DNA of 64,000 nucleotides from Euphorbia lathyris (GCF_963576675.1 NC_088913.1:2857001-2921000), one strand, 5' to 3'; positions 21,790 to 32,865 are shown, numbered from the stretch's first letter. Translations and numbers: made by a program. Notes: a model not told the origin generated them from the letters alone.

Positions 21790-22085
21790 GGGAATGCACT
21801 ACAGTGATTCAGGTAGCCTTGGCGGATTCCCACGGTTCCTGGTAATCGTCTCTGTGCGGGGAGCGGTCCCTGCGAACACTCCGACGATCAAGACAGTTAG
21901 ATATTCAAAGGGGATTAACAAAGGAAATATTCGAGAAGATGTGGGGTTACCCGGACAGTCTATTCAAGAAGTACTCTCACCTCTCTCCCTTCCCTTATCA
22001 GGGGTATTTATAGGAAATCGGTGTGGGCTTCCGGGCCCTTGGGCCTAGTCTTGGGCCGGGATATATACATTCCGAATCATGTAGT
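21790..22085 (-). repeat. Tat 5' LTR (about 0.3 kb)
   Basis: The last 63 bp (22023-22085) are identical to 3596-3658 at the other end of the element. It holds a TATA box and a CT-rich tract. The inner edge is uncertain because no clear CA end touches the PBS. On the minus strand it appears to start ACTACATGATT rather than TG, or the true TG start is a few bases inside. Confidence 0.65.
22005..22012 (-). promoter_or_regulatory. TATA box of the Tat LTR promoter
   Basis: The minus strand reads CCTATAAATACCCC here, inside the LTR and upstream of the PBS: the expected core promoter for genomic RNA. Confidence 0.6.
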
Positions 22086-22635
22086 AAAGAGTTGTTGTAA
22101 TGGGAAAATTCAGGGACTGTTTGGTTTACTTATTGTTACAGTTTGTGGTTTCTTATTGTTGTTGGAAAAGCAAAGATTTTCTGCTTTTGGAAAAAGCTAA
22201 TTTTCAAATATAAAAGACAAATAGTTGTTTCCTAACCGAACACCTAAAACTCTCATTTTTAATATGAAAAAGCAAATGTGAGGTGAAAATGGAATAAACA
22301 AAAAAAAATCTCTGATGTGTCCAATCCATAGTCTGTAGTCCAGACACACACAATGTACGCATCTCTCTCTCTCTGCTATTAATCTCTTCAACTCATCATT
22401 GACCCACTATTCCACTCACAATAAAAATTAGAATGCTCTTATTATTTTTATTTTTATTTACTAATGGTTAGAAACCGAAATAAAAGGTTAACCGACTGAA
22501 ATAATTGGTTAACCGATTAGTGGTTAACCGAATTTAGTGGACTAGTGTATGGTTATTATTTTTTAAAAACCGATTAAATGGTTAACCGATCGAATTAACC
22601 TTTATGGACTGGTTAACCGACCATATGCACCCCTA
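22086..22635. mobile_element. MITE-like fragment and truncated hAT right end
   Basis: 22110-22260 begins GGGACTGTTTGGTTTA, a phrase common at plant MITE ends, and shares TTCTGCTTTTGGAAAAA and TAAAAGACAAA with 23104-23240. From about 22450 repeats of GGTTAACCGA lead to TGCACCCCTA ending at 22635, a hAT-type right end. No left partner is found, so both are fragments. No gene is seen. Confidence 0.5.
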
Positions 22636-22819
22636 CTTTTGGCTGAAGTAAAATTGTACTATTTTAAACGTTATGGATAAAATTCGTCTCTGTTTATAAA
22701 CTTTATGAGTATTTTACACCGCTGTTTATTTTTATTGGAATCTATTCTATACTTTTGGATTTTTTACTGTTAGGTGGTAAAAATCTTATTAATTAATAAC
22801 AACAAAAATATTTTGTTTT

Positions 22820-22960
22820 ACCTTATCCCATTAGATACTGCTTTAAATGTATGGATTATAAAAGGATTTACTTACTTCTATAAAAAAAAAGGATTTACTT
22901 ACCTAATTTAACCATTTAAAAAATAATTTAAGAATTACATTATTAATATTAAATCCACAA
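22820..22960 (+). promoter_or_regulatory. DEFL upstream module, copy A
   Basis: TACCTTATCCCATTAGATAC followed by AAGGATTTACTTACCTAATTTAACC (as two nearby copies) precedes DEFL exon 1 at 23018. The same block recurs near 29590, 31140, 32875, 33995 and, inverted, 35380. It acts here as a family landmark; promoter function is inferred from position. Confidence 0.5.
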
Positions 22961-23103
22961 TCTCTCATAATATTTTTCACAGTTCATCTACACAACAAAT
23001 TTCTTCAGACAGTGAAAATGACAAAATGTCTACCTCTGCTATGCTTTCTTTTAATATTGACTATGGGTAAGTTTCTTTCTTCCTCCATCATATATTAATT
23101 CTA

Positions 23104-23260
23104 AGGATCCGTTTCTCTGTTTGCTGTTTGCTGGTTGCTGTTTGCCTTTGGAAAAAGGTTGCTTTTTAAAAAAACAGCGATTCTCTGCTTTTGGAAAAAA
23201 CTACTTTTCAGCTGTAAAAGACAAACATGAGGTAAATTTTGTTTTTTTTGGTAAAAAGCA
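23104..23260. mobile_element. hAT-like MITE fragment in the DEFL intron
   Basis: GGATCCGTTTCTCTGTTTGC and CTGCTTTTGGAAAAAACTAC resemble the fragment at 22110-22260 and, inverted, 34090-34195. A decayed member of a family with GTTTGTTTGCTG-type ends; boundaries are approximate. Confidence 0.4.
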
Positions 23261-23676
23261 TCCTGATGTCTGTGATCTTGTATATCTGTTGGCGCATTAT
23301 GCATTTGATTTTTTATTTGGACACATTAAGCGTTCGATCTTTTGTTTTTTTGTCACATTAAGCCATTTCTTATCAAATTAGTTAATTGTGAATATATAAT
23401 GTAGATAAAAAATTGTTATTAATTTCATTTGCGTTTGAACTTATATTTTTTACAGTTCGAATTAAGGTTTTTACAGTTTTCTTATAGCCACATATATTAA
23501 AAATTGTTTCGAACCGTTAAAAATAAAATTTTCTAACACATGTGAAATGAATAACAATCTGTTAATCGAATTTTATATTCAAAACTTATTTTTATTGTCA
23601 TCAAGGGCTTGATGTGACACAAAATAAAAATCAGGGGCTTAATGTATCGAAATAAAAGATCAGAGTTTAATAAAGG

Positions 23677-23851
23677 GCGGCCCAGTGCACTACTCGTTCC
23701 TGCTAAGCGAGGGTCAGGTAAGGGTCCCACCACAAGGGTGTATTAGGGACAAGCCTTTCCTTGCCATTTTTTTACAAAAGACCGTTCCTAAGACTCGAAC
23801 TCATGACCTCTTGGTCATATGAGAACAACATTTACAGTTAATACGCTAAAA
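23677..23851 (-). mobile_element. tRNA-derived SINE, Au-like
   Basis: The minus strand reads from a tRNA-like head (GTTGTTCTCATATGACCAAGAGGTCATGAGTTCGAGTCTT, here spanning about 23786-23825 with B box GTTCGAGTC at 23792-23800) to the tail CACTGGGCCGCCC. The body holds AAGGCTTGTCCC and GGGACCCTTACC. This order matches the widespread plant Au SINE family. It lies in the DEFL intron in antisense orientation. Confidence 0.72.
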
Positions 23852-24400
23852 AAAATGAAAGATCAAGGGTCTTAATATGCTTTTTTTTTTTTTTACCGAA
23901 ATGTATTCCATACGAAGAAAATTAGCATGTTCAATATTCATAAAATCATTTAATTTTCTTTACGAAAGTCATTTTAATTAATTCAGATAGAAAAAGTCAT
24001 CCGAATAGTAACGTATCAGTAACGTTGGCTTTTTTTTTTTTTGTGTGTGTGTCTAATGGCAGGATCAACCAGTGCATAACAAGTAACTTGCTTGGGGAAG
24101 TGTTCAGAATTTGCAGATTGTAATAAGGTTTGCCTTGAGAGAGGATTTGGTAGAGGAGGAGCATGTCTAGCTTTTGCAATCACTTTCCCACAAGATTGTT
24201 GTTGTGTTCTTCATTGATTTTTATTGCTTTTTTCTTAATAAAAATGGGTTTAGGGTTTAATAAATAAAACACAATTTTGATGATGCCAAGGGAGATGTTT
24301 TCTTTGTTTTGTTGGTTTATGTATCGTGTTATCGCTTATCAATAATAAATATATATATGTATGCATATGTGACATTAAATATGGATCTTGTCTAAATCTT

Positions 24401-24917
24401 TGGGTGAACTACCCATGGTCAGTGGATTTTGCTTTTCTTAACAGTATGAATATTGAACTTCAAAACTAACTTAATATAAAAATCATTTAATTTTACACTT
24501 TTTAATACCAGTGGCTACTTAATGGCTCAAAACGACTGTTGACGGTCTCAAAATAAAAAAATTCAAGAGTTAATGATATTCTAAGCAACTTTAATTCTTG
24601 AAAATTTTCGTTTTGAGGTCCTTTAGGTGTTGTTTCGTTAGGAGAGAGCTTGAATTTTTAGAGAGAGAAAGCTCTACAATATGTGATTTTAAGAAATAAA
24701 AAAGATGGTTTCATAGTAAATGTCTTTCTGAACAACTTTAATTCTTGAATATTTTTATTTTGAGGTCGTTAACATTCATTTTGAGGTGTTAGTTAAAATT
24801 GACTGGCCACATGTATTAAAAAGTGTAAAATTTAGTGACTTTTATATTAAGTTTTGAAGTTGAGTGGTCATACCGTTAAAAAATTCAAAGTTGAGTGGCC
24901 ATGGGTGCAATTTACCC
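24401..24917. mobile_element. MULE-type MITE with about 110-bp terminal inverted repeats
   Basis: The left arm from 24401 (GGGTGAACTACCCATGG, then TTCAAAACTAACTTAATATA) is mirrored by the right arm ending at 24917 (CCATGGGTGCAATTTACCC). The flanks are CTAAATCTT (24392-24400) and CTAAACCTT (24918-24926), a 9-bp duplication with one mismatch, as for Mutator-like elements. It is non-coding. Confidence 0.65.
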
Positions 24918-24961
24918 CTAAACCTTATCACATGTTTTACAGTTGTTGGATTTTTTTTAGG

Positions 24962-26260
24962 GATAAGGTGTAAAAATATCCCTAAAGTTTAGGGCCTGAA
25001 GCAATTTTATCCCTAACGTCTAAAATAGTGTAATTTTACCCATAGTATTGACAAGTTAGGTCAATTTTAGACATTATAATAAAACACTGATATTTTGTTC
25101 CTTATTCTGCACCAATTACATATTAGTTGTTTCTAAAAAAAATTTCATCTTTTAAAAAAAAAATTCTTATTTTGTGATATAATAATAGAATTGGAGATTA
25201 GTATTTATAAATTCGGTGAAATATTTGAATTTTTTTGTCCAAATCGTACAAAAGACAATATATATATTTTTTTAAATTTTGTTTCACGTCTAATTATATG
25301 TTTGTGATATTACTAATTATTGATAAAATTATGCACATATAAAGTGTAGATGACAAGATTCATAACCGATAAGATATTTGATAAATTATTTCTCAAATTG
25401 ACTAAACTTGACAACGTTAGGAGTAAAATTGCTATGAGCTGTCAAAGTTAGGGATAAAATTGTACAATTTTAAACACTAAAGGTAAAATTACTCCTAATT
25501 GTAAATGTTAAGGGTATTTCATTCTAAATTTATTTTGAAAATCTCAAAAAAAAAAAAAAAAAAAAAAACTCCATTCGATATATCTCTATATAGATATAAG
25601 TTTTGCCTTCGCCTAAGTCCTTTATTTCGAAGCACTTCCCTATATATATTATACCCTCAAAAGATCTTGAGAACAAACCTTTTACTCACTTCCCTATATA
25701 TTGAAGGTTTTTTTAGTATACATTTGAATTTTTTTTCCAACTACTACAAAAGATAGTTTTTTTTTTTTTAAAATTTTGTTTCACGTCTAATCATATATTT
25801 ATGATATGTTACTAGTTGTTGATAAAATAACGCACATATAAAGTGTAGATGACAAGATTCATGGTTGAAAAGATATTTGATGAATTATTTCTCATAATGA
25901 CATCGAAAAGATATTTGATGAATTATTTCTCATATTGACCAAACTTATCAACGTTAGGAGTAAAATTCCTATTGACTGCCAAAGTTAGAGATAAAATCGC
26001 ATGATTTTAAACACTAAAGGTAAAATTGCTCCTAACTGTAAACGTTAAGGGTATTTCGTTCTAAATTATTTTGAAAATCTCAAAAAAAAAAAAAACTCCC
26101 AGCGATATATCTCTATAGATCCTTATACCTAGTTTCGCCTTCGCCTAAGTCCTTTATTTCGAAGCACTTCCCTATATATATTATACCCTCAAAAGATCTC
26201 GAGAACAACCGTTTTACTCATATATTGGATTGAAGGAAGCATATGAACATACGTGAGGAT
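24962..26260. repeat. Two tandem copies of an about 500-bp non-coding repeat (MITE-like)
   Basis: Blocks 25280-25740 and 25780-26260 share a run of phrases in the same order: AAAGTGTAGATGACAAGATT, CAACGTTAGGAGTAAAATT, TTTCGAAGCACTTCCCTATA, ATACCCTCAAAAGATCT. The second copy also repeats AAAGATATTTGATGAATTATT internally. At 24962-25100 inverted phrases (TTTTATCCCTAACG) suggest an older terminal inverted repeat. No coding content. Confidence 0.65.
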
Positions 26261-26750
26261 TTTCACAACCAATAGTTGGATGAATCATACTTTTCCGAAA
26301 ATTAACAATAATTATTGCAATGTTTACATTAATACTCTCTAGAATAGCGCTCCAGATAACTGAGACCACTGTTTCAACCTGCGAAGGACAACCTATGCAA
26401 CCTAGACTGGATCCACTTCTTACTTTTTCTCGTAAAGATGCTATTAAACCTCTAAGTGGGGTTAATAGAGAAAATAATTCCCCATCTAAGAAGGGTTGTG
26501 AATTATTTCTCTATAAGGGGCGGTTTTTTAACCCATGGTTAAAAATGGTCCCATAAAAAAGTATTATAGTATATATATATATATATATATATAAATTAAT
26601 TAGTATATTAAATATAAAAAATATTTATGTATATATTTTTTTATTGTAAGTATTTATTTTTTATTTTTTTATATACGAAATATTTACTGTGTTATTAATA
26701 TAGTTACAAAAAATGAACGAAACTGTTTCAATTTATTGATATATTTATTT
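26261..26750. other. No recognised gene; includes a (TA)n tract at about 26568-26592
   Basis: A 78-codon plus frame at 26320-26556 has no recognisable domain or signal and is probably chance. The rest is AT-rich, with simple repeat near 26570. Confidence 0.5.
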
Positions 26751-26754
26751 GGAA

Positions 26755-28340
26755 GACCTGATGTTACAGTTAAATAACAGTCAAACCAATCTTTTCCAAA
26801 TTTTTGATAGCGCGGGGATAAAATTGATCTTGTTTGGAAACGTTGGGATTAAGTTTGCACTACTTAATACATTAGAACTAAATTTGCACTACTTGAAACG
26901 TTAAATTTACACTTATATTTAATCATTGTTCATAATAATTTATTAAAAAATAAAAAAACTAATTTCTAATTTTTAACCATGACGCTTTCAAGTAAGATCA
27001 ATTTTAGCAGTGCGTTATCGAAAATATAAAAAGCTAGTTTGACTATTATTTAACTGTCACATCAGACATTCCAAACTATATTATAGATAAATTGAGCAGT
27101 TTCTGGCATTTTTTTTGTAAATATATTAGTAACACAGTAAATATTTTAGACAGTTTGACAAAAAATAGTTTTGATAAATTTAAAAGGACTGTTTTGACTA
27201 TTATTAGACTATATCGAAAATTTAAAAATACTAGTTTGACTATTATTTTACTGTATCGGGCCTTTCAAACAATTTTATCGATAAATTGAATTAGTTTCGT
27301 ATATTTTTTTGTTGGGTTTTTCTAACTATATTAATAACACAGTAAATATTTTAGACAGTTTGAAAATAATAGAATAACATAGCCATTTTGTATCGTATAT
27401 GACTATCCTAAAAGCTAAGGTATGTTTAGTTAAAAATCTAAAACAAAATAGATAAATGGATCAAATGATTAAAAATGATAAAAGATAGAAACTTTATAAT
27501 ATATTTTTCAAAATAGAAAGACATAACAGTATGTTAAGTAAAAAATAGAATTAAACTATGCTTACTTTGTTTTTGACAAAGTAAATCTTACTTTGGTTTT
27601 TCCACCATTGAATGATGATGAACTTTGACAAATAAGCTTATCCAATGGTAGAAAAAACAAAGTAAAGCTTACTTTGGTAAAAACAAAATAAACTTAAAAG
27701 GCACCATAAAAAAATAAAAACTAATAAATTATTTATCGTAATTAATAATCTATTTACTCTAAATTTTAAATTAAAAATCACCAGCATTTGAAAAATAAAA
27801 GATGATTTTTTTTATATGAAATGAAAGCTCATAAAATAAGGAGCTAAACTTTGATTAAAAGAAAAAGGAAAAAAAAAAAAGAAAGTAGCCCACTTGCTTA
27901 CCATCACGGTGCAAGGAACTCTGCTTTTTTGGTAGAGTTACACACCATTACGTTATCAAAAATTTGAAAAAGTTGGGTTGACTGTATGTGATTGTCACAT
28001 CATACATTCTAACCAAGTTTTACGATAAATTGGAGCAATTTTGTAGATTTTTTTATTGGTTATTTATATTAGTTATACAGTAAATATTTTAGATACTTCG
28101 ACAATTTTTTTTTTTTTTGTGATTAACTAAGATATACTAGACTTAGTTCTTAGCATTTAACATGTTTTTTTTTACATATGTTAGTAACACATTAAATATC
28201 TTATACATAATTGATATTTGGAACGTCCAATGTGACAGCTGAATAACAGTCAAATCAGTTTTTTTAAATTTTCAATAACGTATGATTAAAATTGTTCTTA
28301 CTTAAAAACATTAGAATTAAATCTGTACTATTTCGTACGG
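26755..28340. repeat. Dispersed non-coding repeat, several partial copies
   Basis: Phrases such as AACACAGTAAATATTTTAGAC, TTTGACTATTATT and CCAAATTTTTGATAG recur near 26755-27070, 27115-27370, 27950-28110 and 28185-28330, with a further copy near 35520-35800. They are fragments of an unnamed repeat family. No gene is seen. Confidence 0.5.
27558..27690. repeat. Short foldback (hairpin) element
   Basis: CTTACTTTGTTTTTGACAAA and CTTTGGTTTTTCCACCATTG on the left are mirrored by CCAATGGTAGAAAAAACAAA and TACTTTGGTAAAAACAAA on the right. The arms are about 55 bp around a short loop. It could be a MITE or a source of hairpin RNA. Confidence 0.6.
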
Positions 28341-29302
28341 TAGGGCTATATATATATATATATATAACAAAATAATTACATAGAATAAGACATGTATTCT
28401 AATGTACGTAACTATTTTTGTTTTATTATATATATTAAATAATAATAATAATACTACTATCATTATATATATAATCTATACTATATAATTGTAAAAGCAG
28501 AGAGAAACGAGGAGAAGTGTTTTAGATGCATCTTTGATGAGTTGTCAACATAGTAAAAAATCTAAATTAAAAAGATTTCATTAATTAATAATAATAGAAG
28601 AAAAATTGAAAAGTCATCTATATATATTTATAATAATAAAAAAATTGTCAATGACTAGCTTATTAATTAAAGTAATAAAAGAAAGTAAGAGTTACATAAA
28701 GACAAAAAAACACAAAGAGAATGAAATCCAAAAGTCACAAATAAATTTATATATAAAGCAAGATAGATAATATTCCACCATCATATTCATTGGCCACTGA
28801 AAACCAAAGTCATCATCAACCTTTAATATGTATTATTCTTGTTTTTCGTACTCTTCAAGAATTTGGAAAATTCAAACTTTGATATCTCCAATTGAAAAAA
28901 TCAGATAGAAATAGAAGATGCGTGAACAACTAAAATCGAAAAACGCAAAAATGTAAAAAATGATAAGAAAACTTTATGTTTCTGAAGGTAATTATTCGAT
29001 TTTTTTTTCATATATAGTAATTATTTTATTCTTAATTGTGTTGTTGCTTTATTTTTATAAAACAATAGTTGTTATAGTTCCATTTTTTAGAGTTGAAAAT
29101 TTATTTCTGCCGCCACCCAGGTTCCATATCTCTCGCTACCTTATCTATGTTTTTTTATTTGTCGTTTTTCTTTCAAAATTACTAAAATAAAGATTTTGTA
29201 CATTTACATTCTTTTTTAGTATATGCTGCTAGGTGTATTCATTTCGATTGTTAACTCGAACTAAAATTTAAATTTTCGACTTTATATGCACTCAATTGTC
29301 AG
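28341..29302. other. AT-rich stretch without recognised genes
   Basis: It contains a TA repeat (about 28347-28367) and ATA repeats near 28440. A 76-codon hydrophobic plus frame (28960-29190) is composition-driven and not supported as a gene. Confidence 0.5.
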
Positions 29303-29580
29303 CAGGGCAGATTTAGGGGGGACCCCATTAAGAAATTTTCCCAAAACGACGTCGTTTTGGTTCCAAGCAAAACGATGTCATTTTGTTTTGTGCTTTTTAA
29401 TTTACAAAAGCAGCAGTATTTAGTCTAAACAGGTGTGTGATGCGATGCGAGTGCGATTCTTCTTCTCCATCGACAGACGCAGCAAGTGACGACGACACTC
29501 CCTTCTTCCTTCTCCGGCCGCCTTCCTTCTCCATCCGGCCGGCCACCATCTCCACTCACTCCAATCCAACAACACCTCAT
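29303..29580. mobile_element. Possible hAT end fragment with a perfect 20-bp palindrome and GC-rich tract
   Basis: CAGGGCAGATTTAGGGGG resembles Tip100-type hAT ends. At 29341-29360 lies CCAAAACGACGTCGTTTTGG, a perfect palindrome, followed by a degenerate copy (AAACGATGTCATTTTG). 29450-29560 is unusually GC-rich for this region. No right end is found. Confidence 0.35.
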
Positions 29581-29584
29581 TAAT

Positions 29585-29740
29585 ATTTCATACGTTATCT
29601 TGTTAGATAATACCTTACTTTTATAGATGATAAAAGGATATGTTTAAGGATTTACTTACCTAATCTAAGCATTTGTTATATTATTTAAATCCGCAATTAA
29701 TGTATGGTCAACAATATTTTCATGCTCAACGTATCACTTA
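29585..29740 (+). promoter_or_regulatory. DEFL upstream module, copy B (no exon attached)
   Basis: GATATGTTTAAGGATTTAC then TTACCTAATCTAAGCATTTG matches the block upstream of the other DEFL exon 1 copies. Similarity fades after CAATATTTTCATGC. A TATA-like GTATAAATAAG at 29941 precedes ATG 29999, which opens a short hydrophobic run ending in TAG. This may be a remnant of another secreted-peptide exon, but that is weak. Confidence 0.4.
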
Positions 29741-30169
29741 GACTTTTATTGTTGAAGTAAAAAGCATAGATATTGGTTACACAAAAGCTAACTTCAGATT
29801 TGGCAGCAGTAGATATTCCTCAGTCTAGCATTAATGATGCTCAATAAATTAACACAACGACAATGTGCTTCTAGAAAGTCAAAGATAGAATATCAATCAA
29901 CATTGGTGTGCTGAGCAATAGATCTAAGCATTTCAGTTGTGTATAAATAAGACCTACATTCCTCATTTTGTATCAACTCTATGTATAGATTGTCAATCAT
30001 GTTTTTCATATCTATTCTCTTAATTTCTGCTTTTATGTTAATATAGGTAAAAGTTAAAGGATTTTATGTTAGTATATGTGAAAGTTTAAGGTTTTTTTTA
30101 TACAAAGTTAAAAAACAATCATTCCAATAATATTAAAGTTGTGGGGTCATAGGCGTATTTTAACCAGTG

Positions 30170-30640
30170 TTCTAAAAATCGGCCAAGGCGATAATTTTTA
30201 GAACACCGTCCTGATTTCCATTAATCAGGCGGTATAAATCGGTTGACTAATTTTTGGCCTTCTAGGCAGTCTCAGACGGTCCTATGCGGGTCTAAGCGGT
30301 TCCTAGGCGGTCCTATGCGGCTTCCAAACGGCCTTTTTGAAAAAAGTTGGCCCTTAAATTTTATGTCAATTTTTTTAATTTTTTAAAAAATATATTAAAT
30401 AACAAAAAAACTAAAAAAAAAACGTTAAACCATCAAATGTAAATAATATTAAAATATGTATATTTTTCTATCCTAAATATTTTGTATGTATATAATATTT
30501 TATTTAATAAAAAATAAATAAATACAAAAAATACAAATCCTATTAATCCCTATTAATCTCCGATTAATCAATAAGGGTCTTATCCGTCCGACTAGCGCCT
30601 ACCGTCTTTTACAATCTTGATTTTAAGGCATTTAATAGAT
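30170..30640. mobile_element. MITE of the 'GTTCTAAAAATCGGC' type
   Basis: CAGTGTTCTAAAAATCGGCC opens a block full of GCGGTCCTATGCGG and CTAGGCGG motifs and closes with TATTAATCTCCGATTAATC and a decayed TTTTACAATCTTG. Elements of this wording are common non-coding repeats in dicots, probably hAT-derived. A related decayed block lies at 36925-37110. Confidence 0.5.
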
Positions 30641-31139
30641 AACATGTTGTAATTATTAATATCTAACACTTCACTTTGAAAAAGACAAGGTACAAAAGCA
30701 TTTTTGTCATTGTTAACCAAATTTTTTTTATCATAAAACTATAAATGGCTTAATTGAGGGTCTAACTTTAAAAAGTTGGTTTAATTTTAGACGTTATTAG
30801 TATAACTCTCTTCTTAATTATAAATTGCATTCCACTTATCCGGCATATTATCACTCATTACGCGTTTCATACGTCTGGGACAAAAAAATCCAATTATTGT
30901 ATCAAACGTAAATGCATTTCATCTCTAACCCATTCCAAAATTGCAACAAAAAAAAAAAAAATACAAAATTCTTAAATTTTTTTTTTGCACAATTTGATTT
31001 TAATTGGCATAAAATACATGAATAAAATATTTAAATTTTTTTAATATTATATGATATTGGTCTAACTTGCGAATGTTATACCCTTATTTTACTGAATGAT
31101 GATATTTAAAGCAAATTATATATAAAAAAGTACCTTGTA

Positions 31140-31335
31140 ACCTATTAGCTAGTACCTTACTTTTATGGATGATATAAGAATATGTTTAAGGATTTACTTA
31201 TATTATTTAAATCTACAATTAATGTATGATAATATTTTTCATAGTTTATCAAATTCTTCAAACAGTAATATTGGCAAAAGAAAAATGGCTACATTTATTA
31301 TGCTTTCTTTTATTATTGGTCGCCGTTAAGTTTCT
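31140..31335 (+). pseudogene. DEFL exon-1 relic, copy C
   Basis: The upstream module (TACCTTACTTTTATGGATGA, ATATGTTTAAGGATTTACTTA) is followed by ATG 31285 and a hydrophobic run, MATFIMLSFIIG, matching the other DEFL signal peptides. The splice donor present in the other copies has become GTTAAG (31325-31330), so it would not splice normally and the frame stops at once. No exon 2 is found before the PIF-type MITE at 31810. Confidence 0.6.
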
Positions 31336-31806
31336 TTCTTAATCAGGTTAGGGTTCTTATTTTCGATGCTTAAATTTTAATTTTATGAAATTGAAATTCT
31401 AATTTTTTTTACCGAAATGTGTTCTTTAACATTAATATAAATGAAAATTTGGTAATTGAAATTAATGGAATTGCAATTGAAGTTATGAATTGAGATTATT
31501 AGCATAACTATCTTCTTAGTTATGAATTGCATTCCACTTTTTCGACATATTATCACTCTTGGACAAAAAAAAAAATCAAATATTGTATCAAACATAAATG
31601 CATTTTATCCCTAACTTATTTCAAAACTGCAATAAAAAAAAAAGAAAATCTTGCTTTCTGCATTAATTGATACATAATTGGTAGAAAACAAATATGAATT
31701 ATATTTGACATTGTTAAAATTGCCAATATTACACCTTATTTTTTTCACTAACATTTGATGATATTAAAAGAAAAATTTATAGTTGGAACCTATGGTGTTT
31801 AGGTTA
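31336..31806. other. AT-rich decayed DEFL intron-like sequence, no gene
   Basis: Phrases such as ACCGAAATGTGTTCTTTA and ATAAATGAAAATTTGG follow the intron order seen after DEFL copies D and E, so this is probably residual intron. No cysteine-rich exon is seen. Confidence 0.4.
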
Positions 31807-31809
31807 TAA

Positions 31810-32189
31810 GAGCATCTCCAAGAGACTCTTAGTGAGCTCTCTATAAATAATATAAATAATTGACTCTTAGTGATTTAAGAGTGGCTAAGATATATCATCT
31901 CCAACAATGCTTCTTATATTCACTCCTTATTTATTATTTTATTATTAAAATTATTCTTTATTGTTACATTACCAATAGTGTGAGGAGAGAGACACATCAA
32001 TAATAAATTATTAATAAAAAATAAAGTTAGGAGGCACTAAGAGGTGGAGAGAGGCTCTCTATTAATAGAGAGGATGAAGAGGCTCTTAGTGATTTGAGGA
32101 GCCACTAAGAGGCTATTGGAGATGAATTTTCATTCTCCCTCCTCAAATTTTAACTTAAGAGCCAATTTAAGAGGCTGTTGGAGATGCTC
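31810..32189. mobile_element. PIF/Harbinger (Tourist-like) MITE, 380 bp
   Basis: Terminal inverted repeats GAGCATCTCCAA and TTGGAGATGCTC are flanked by TAA on both sides (31807-31809 and 32190-32192), the 3-bp TWA duplication of PIF/Harbinger elements. The interior repeats CTCTTAGTGATTT and CACTAAGAGG in both orientations. It is non-coding. Confidence 0.78.
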
Positions 32190-32865
32190 TAAGGCTATTT
32201 TTTTTATATACATGTATTGTAAAGGTTAAAATTGAAATGAAATTTGAAAGTAAATTTACTCTTTTCATATAATATATATGTTTTTTTTTTGTAGCCGCTA
32301 AATATAAAAGCCTATTACAAATCTCAACCAATTGTGTTGATAAATGCATATAACGAGCCAAAATAAATGTGTTACTAAAAATTTATTTGCATCGGGTCTA
32401 TATATGCCGTTATAAATAGTCCAACTAACTTAATTTGACCGTACTATTTGCAATGTTATTTTGTAATCCATAAAAAAAAAAAAAATAATATTGTAATTCT
32501 CTTTTACATAAGTCTATATTAGGACATTATTAATGACTTTTTTTTTTTTCCAATGAGAAGATTTTGAGGGTTTGAAGAAGATAAAGGAAAGTTTATATGA
32601 AAGGTAAATATTATTTTAATTTATTTGCATGCTTTTTGTTCCTACTAATATGGTGAACAATATTTTTATGCTTAAAGGATCACTTAAACTTTTATATTAA
32701 TTAATATATGTAAAAATTTAGGGATTTTATGTTTTTAGATATCAAAATTTAAGAACTTTTACATCCAATTTTAAAATTTAAACATAATCATTTCAATGTT
32801 ATATTTCCTTTAATTCTACAACTTGATGATATTAAAAGAAAATTATAAAATAATTAAAAAAATAT
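32190..32865. other. AT-rich non-coding stretch
   Basis: No gene is supported. It includes poly-A/T runs and phrases shared with the flanks of the DEFL copies (TTAATTCTACAACTTGATGATATTAAAAG near 32811). Confidence 0.45.

Larger units (their letters stand above)
3596..22085 (-). mobile_element. Ty3/gypsy Tat-lineage (Retand-like) retrotransposon, nested and degraded
   Basis: A minus-strand element runs from a 5' LTR near 22085 to a truncated 3' LTR at 3596. In order it has a PBS, gag, protease, RT, RNase H, a second archaeal-type RNase H, integrase, a tandem-repeat region and antisense ORFs. Dual RNase H plus antisense ORFs and repeats between pol and the 3' LTR is the known signature of the Tat/Retand/Ogre group. 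The edges share an identical 63-bp block (3596-3658 and 22023-22085). About 7.9 kb of the span is a hAT-like insertion carrying a LINE. Every coding block contains stops or frameshifts. Confidence 0.88.
23018..24217 (+). pseudogene. Defensin-like (DEFL/LCR) secreted peptide gene, two exons, stop codon at signal/mature junction
   Basis: Exon 1 (23018-23066) encodes a hydrophobic signal peptide, MTKCLPLLCFLLILTM, ending at GTAAGT. A 996-nt intron ends in a long pyrimidine/GT tract and CAG at 24062. Exon 2 (24063-24217) encodes eight cysteines spaced as in plant defensin-like peptides: C-x3-C-x5-C-x3-C, then C in GRGGAC, then a CCC cluster near the end. In the spliced frame TAA at 24077-24079 falls five codons into exon 2, just before the mature peptide, so this copy is likely a pseudogene unless another acceptor is used. 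The intron has absorbed a MITE-like fragment and a SINE. DEFL peptides act in defence or pollen-pistil signalling; which applies here is unknown. Confidence 0.72.

Noticed and set aside
26320..26556. 78-codon plus frame
   Set aside because: No domain, no repeats elsewhere and no splice or promoter support.
28960..29190. Hydrophobic 76-codon frame as a small membrane protein
   Set aside because: Poly-T-driven composition, no upstream context and no homologous copy in the DEFL units.
29999..30048. Additional secreted-peptide exon after a TATA-like box
   Set aside because: The hydrophobic run ends in a stop right before a GTAAAAG that is a weak donor; the sequence does not match the DEFL exon-1 family.
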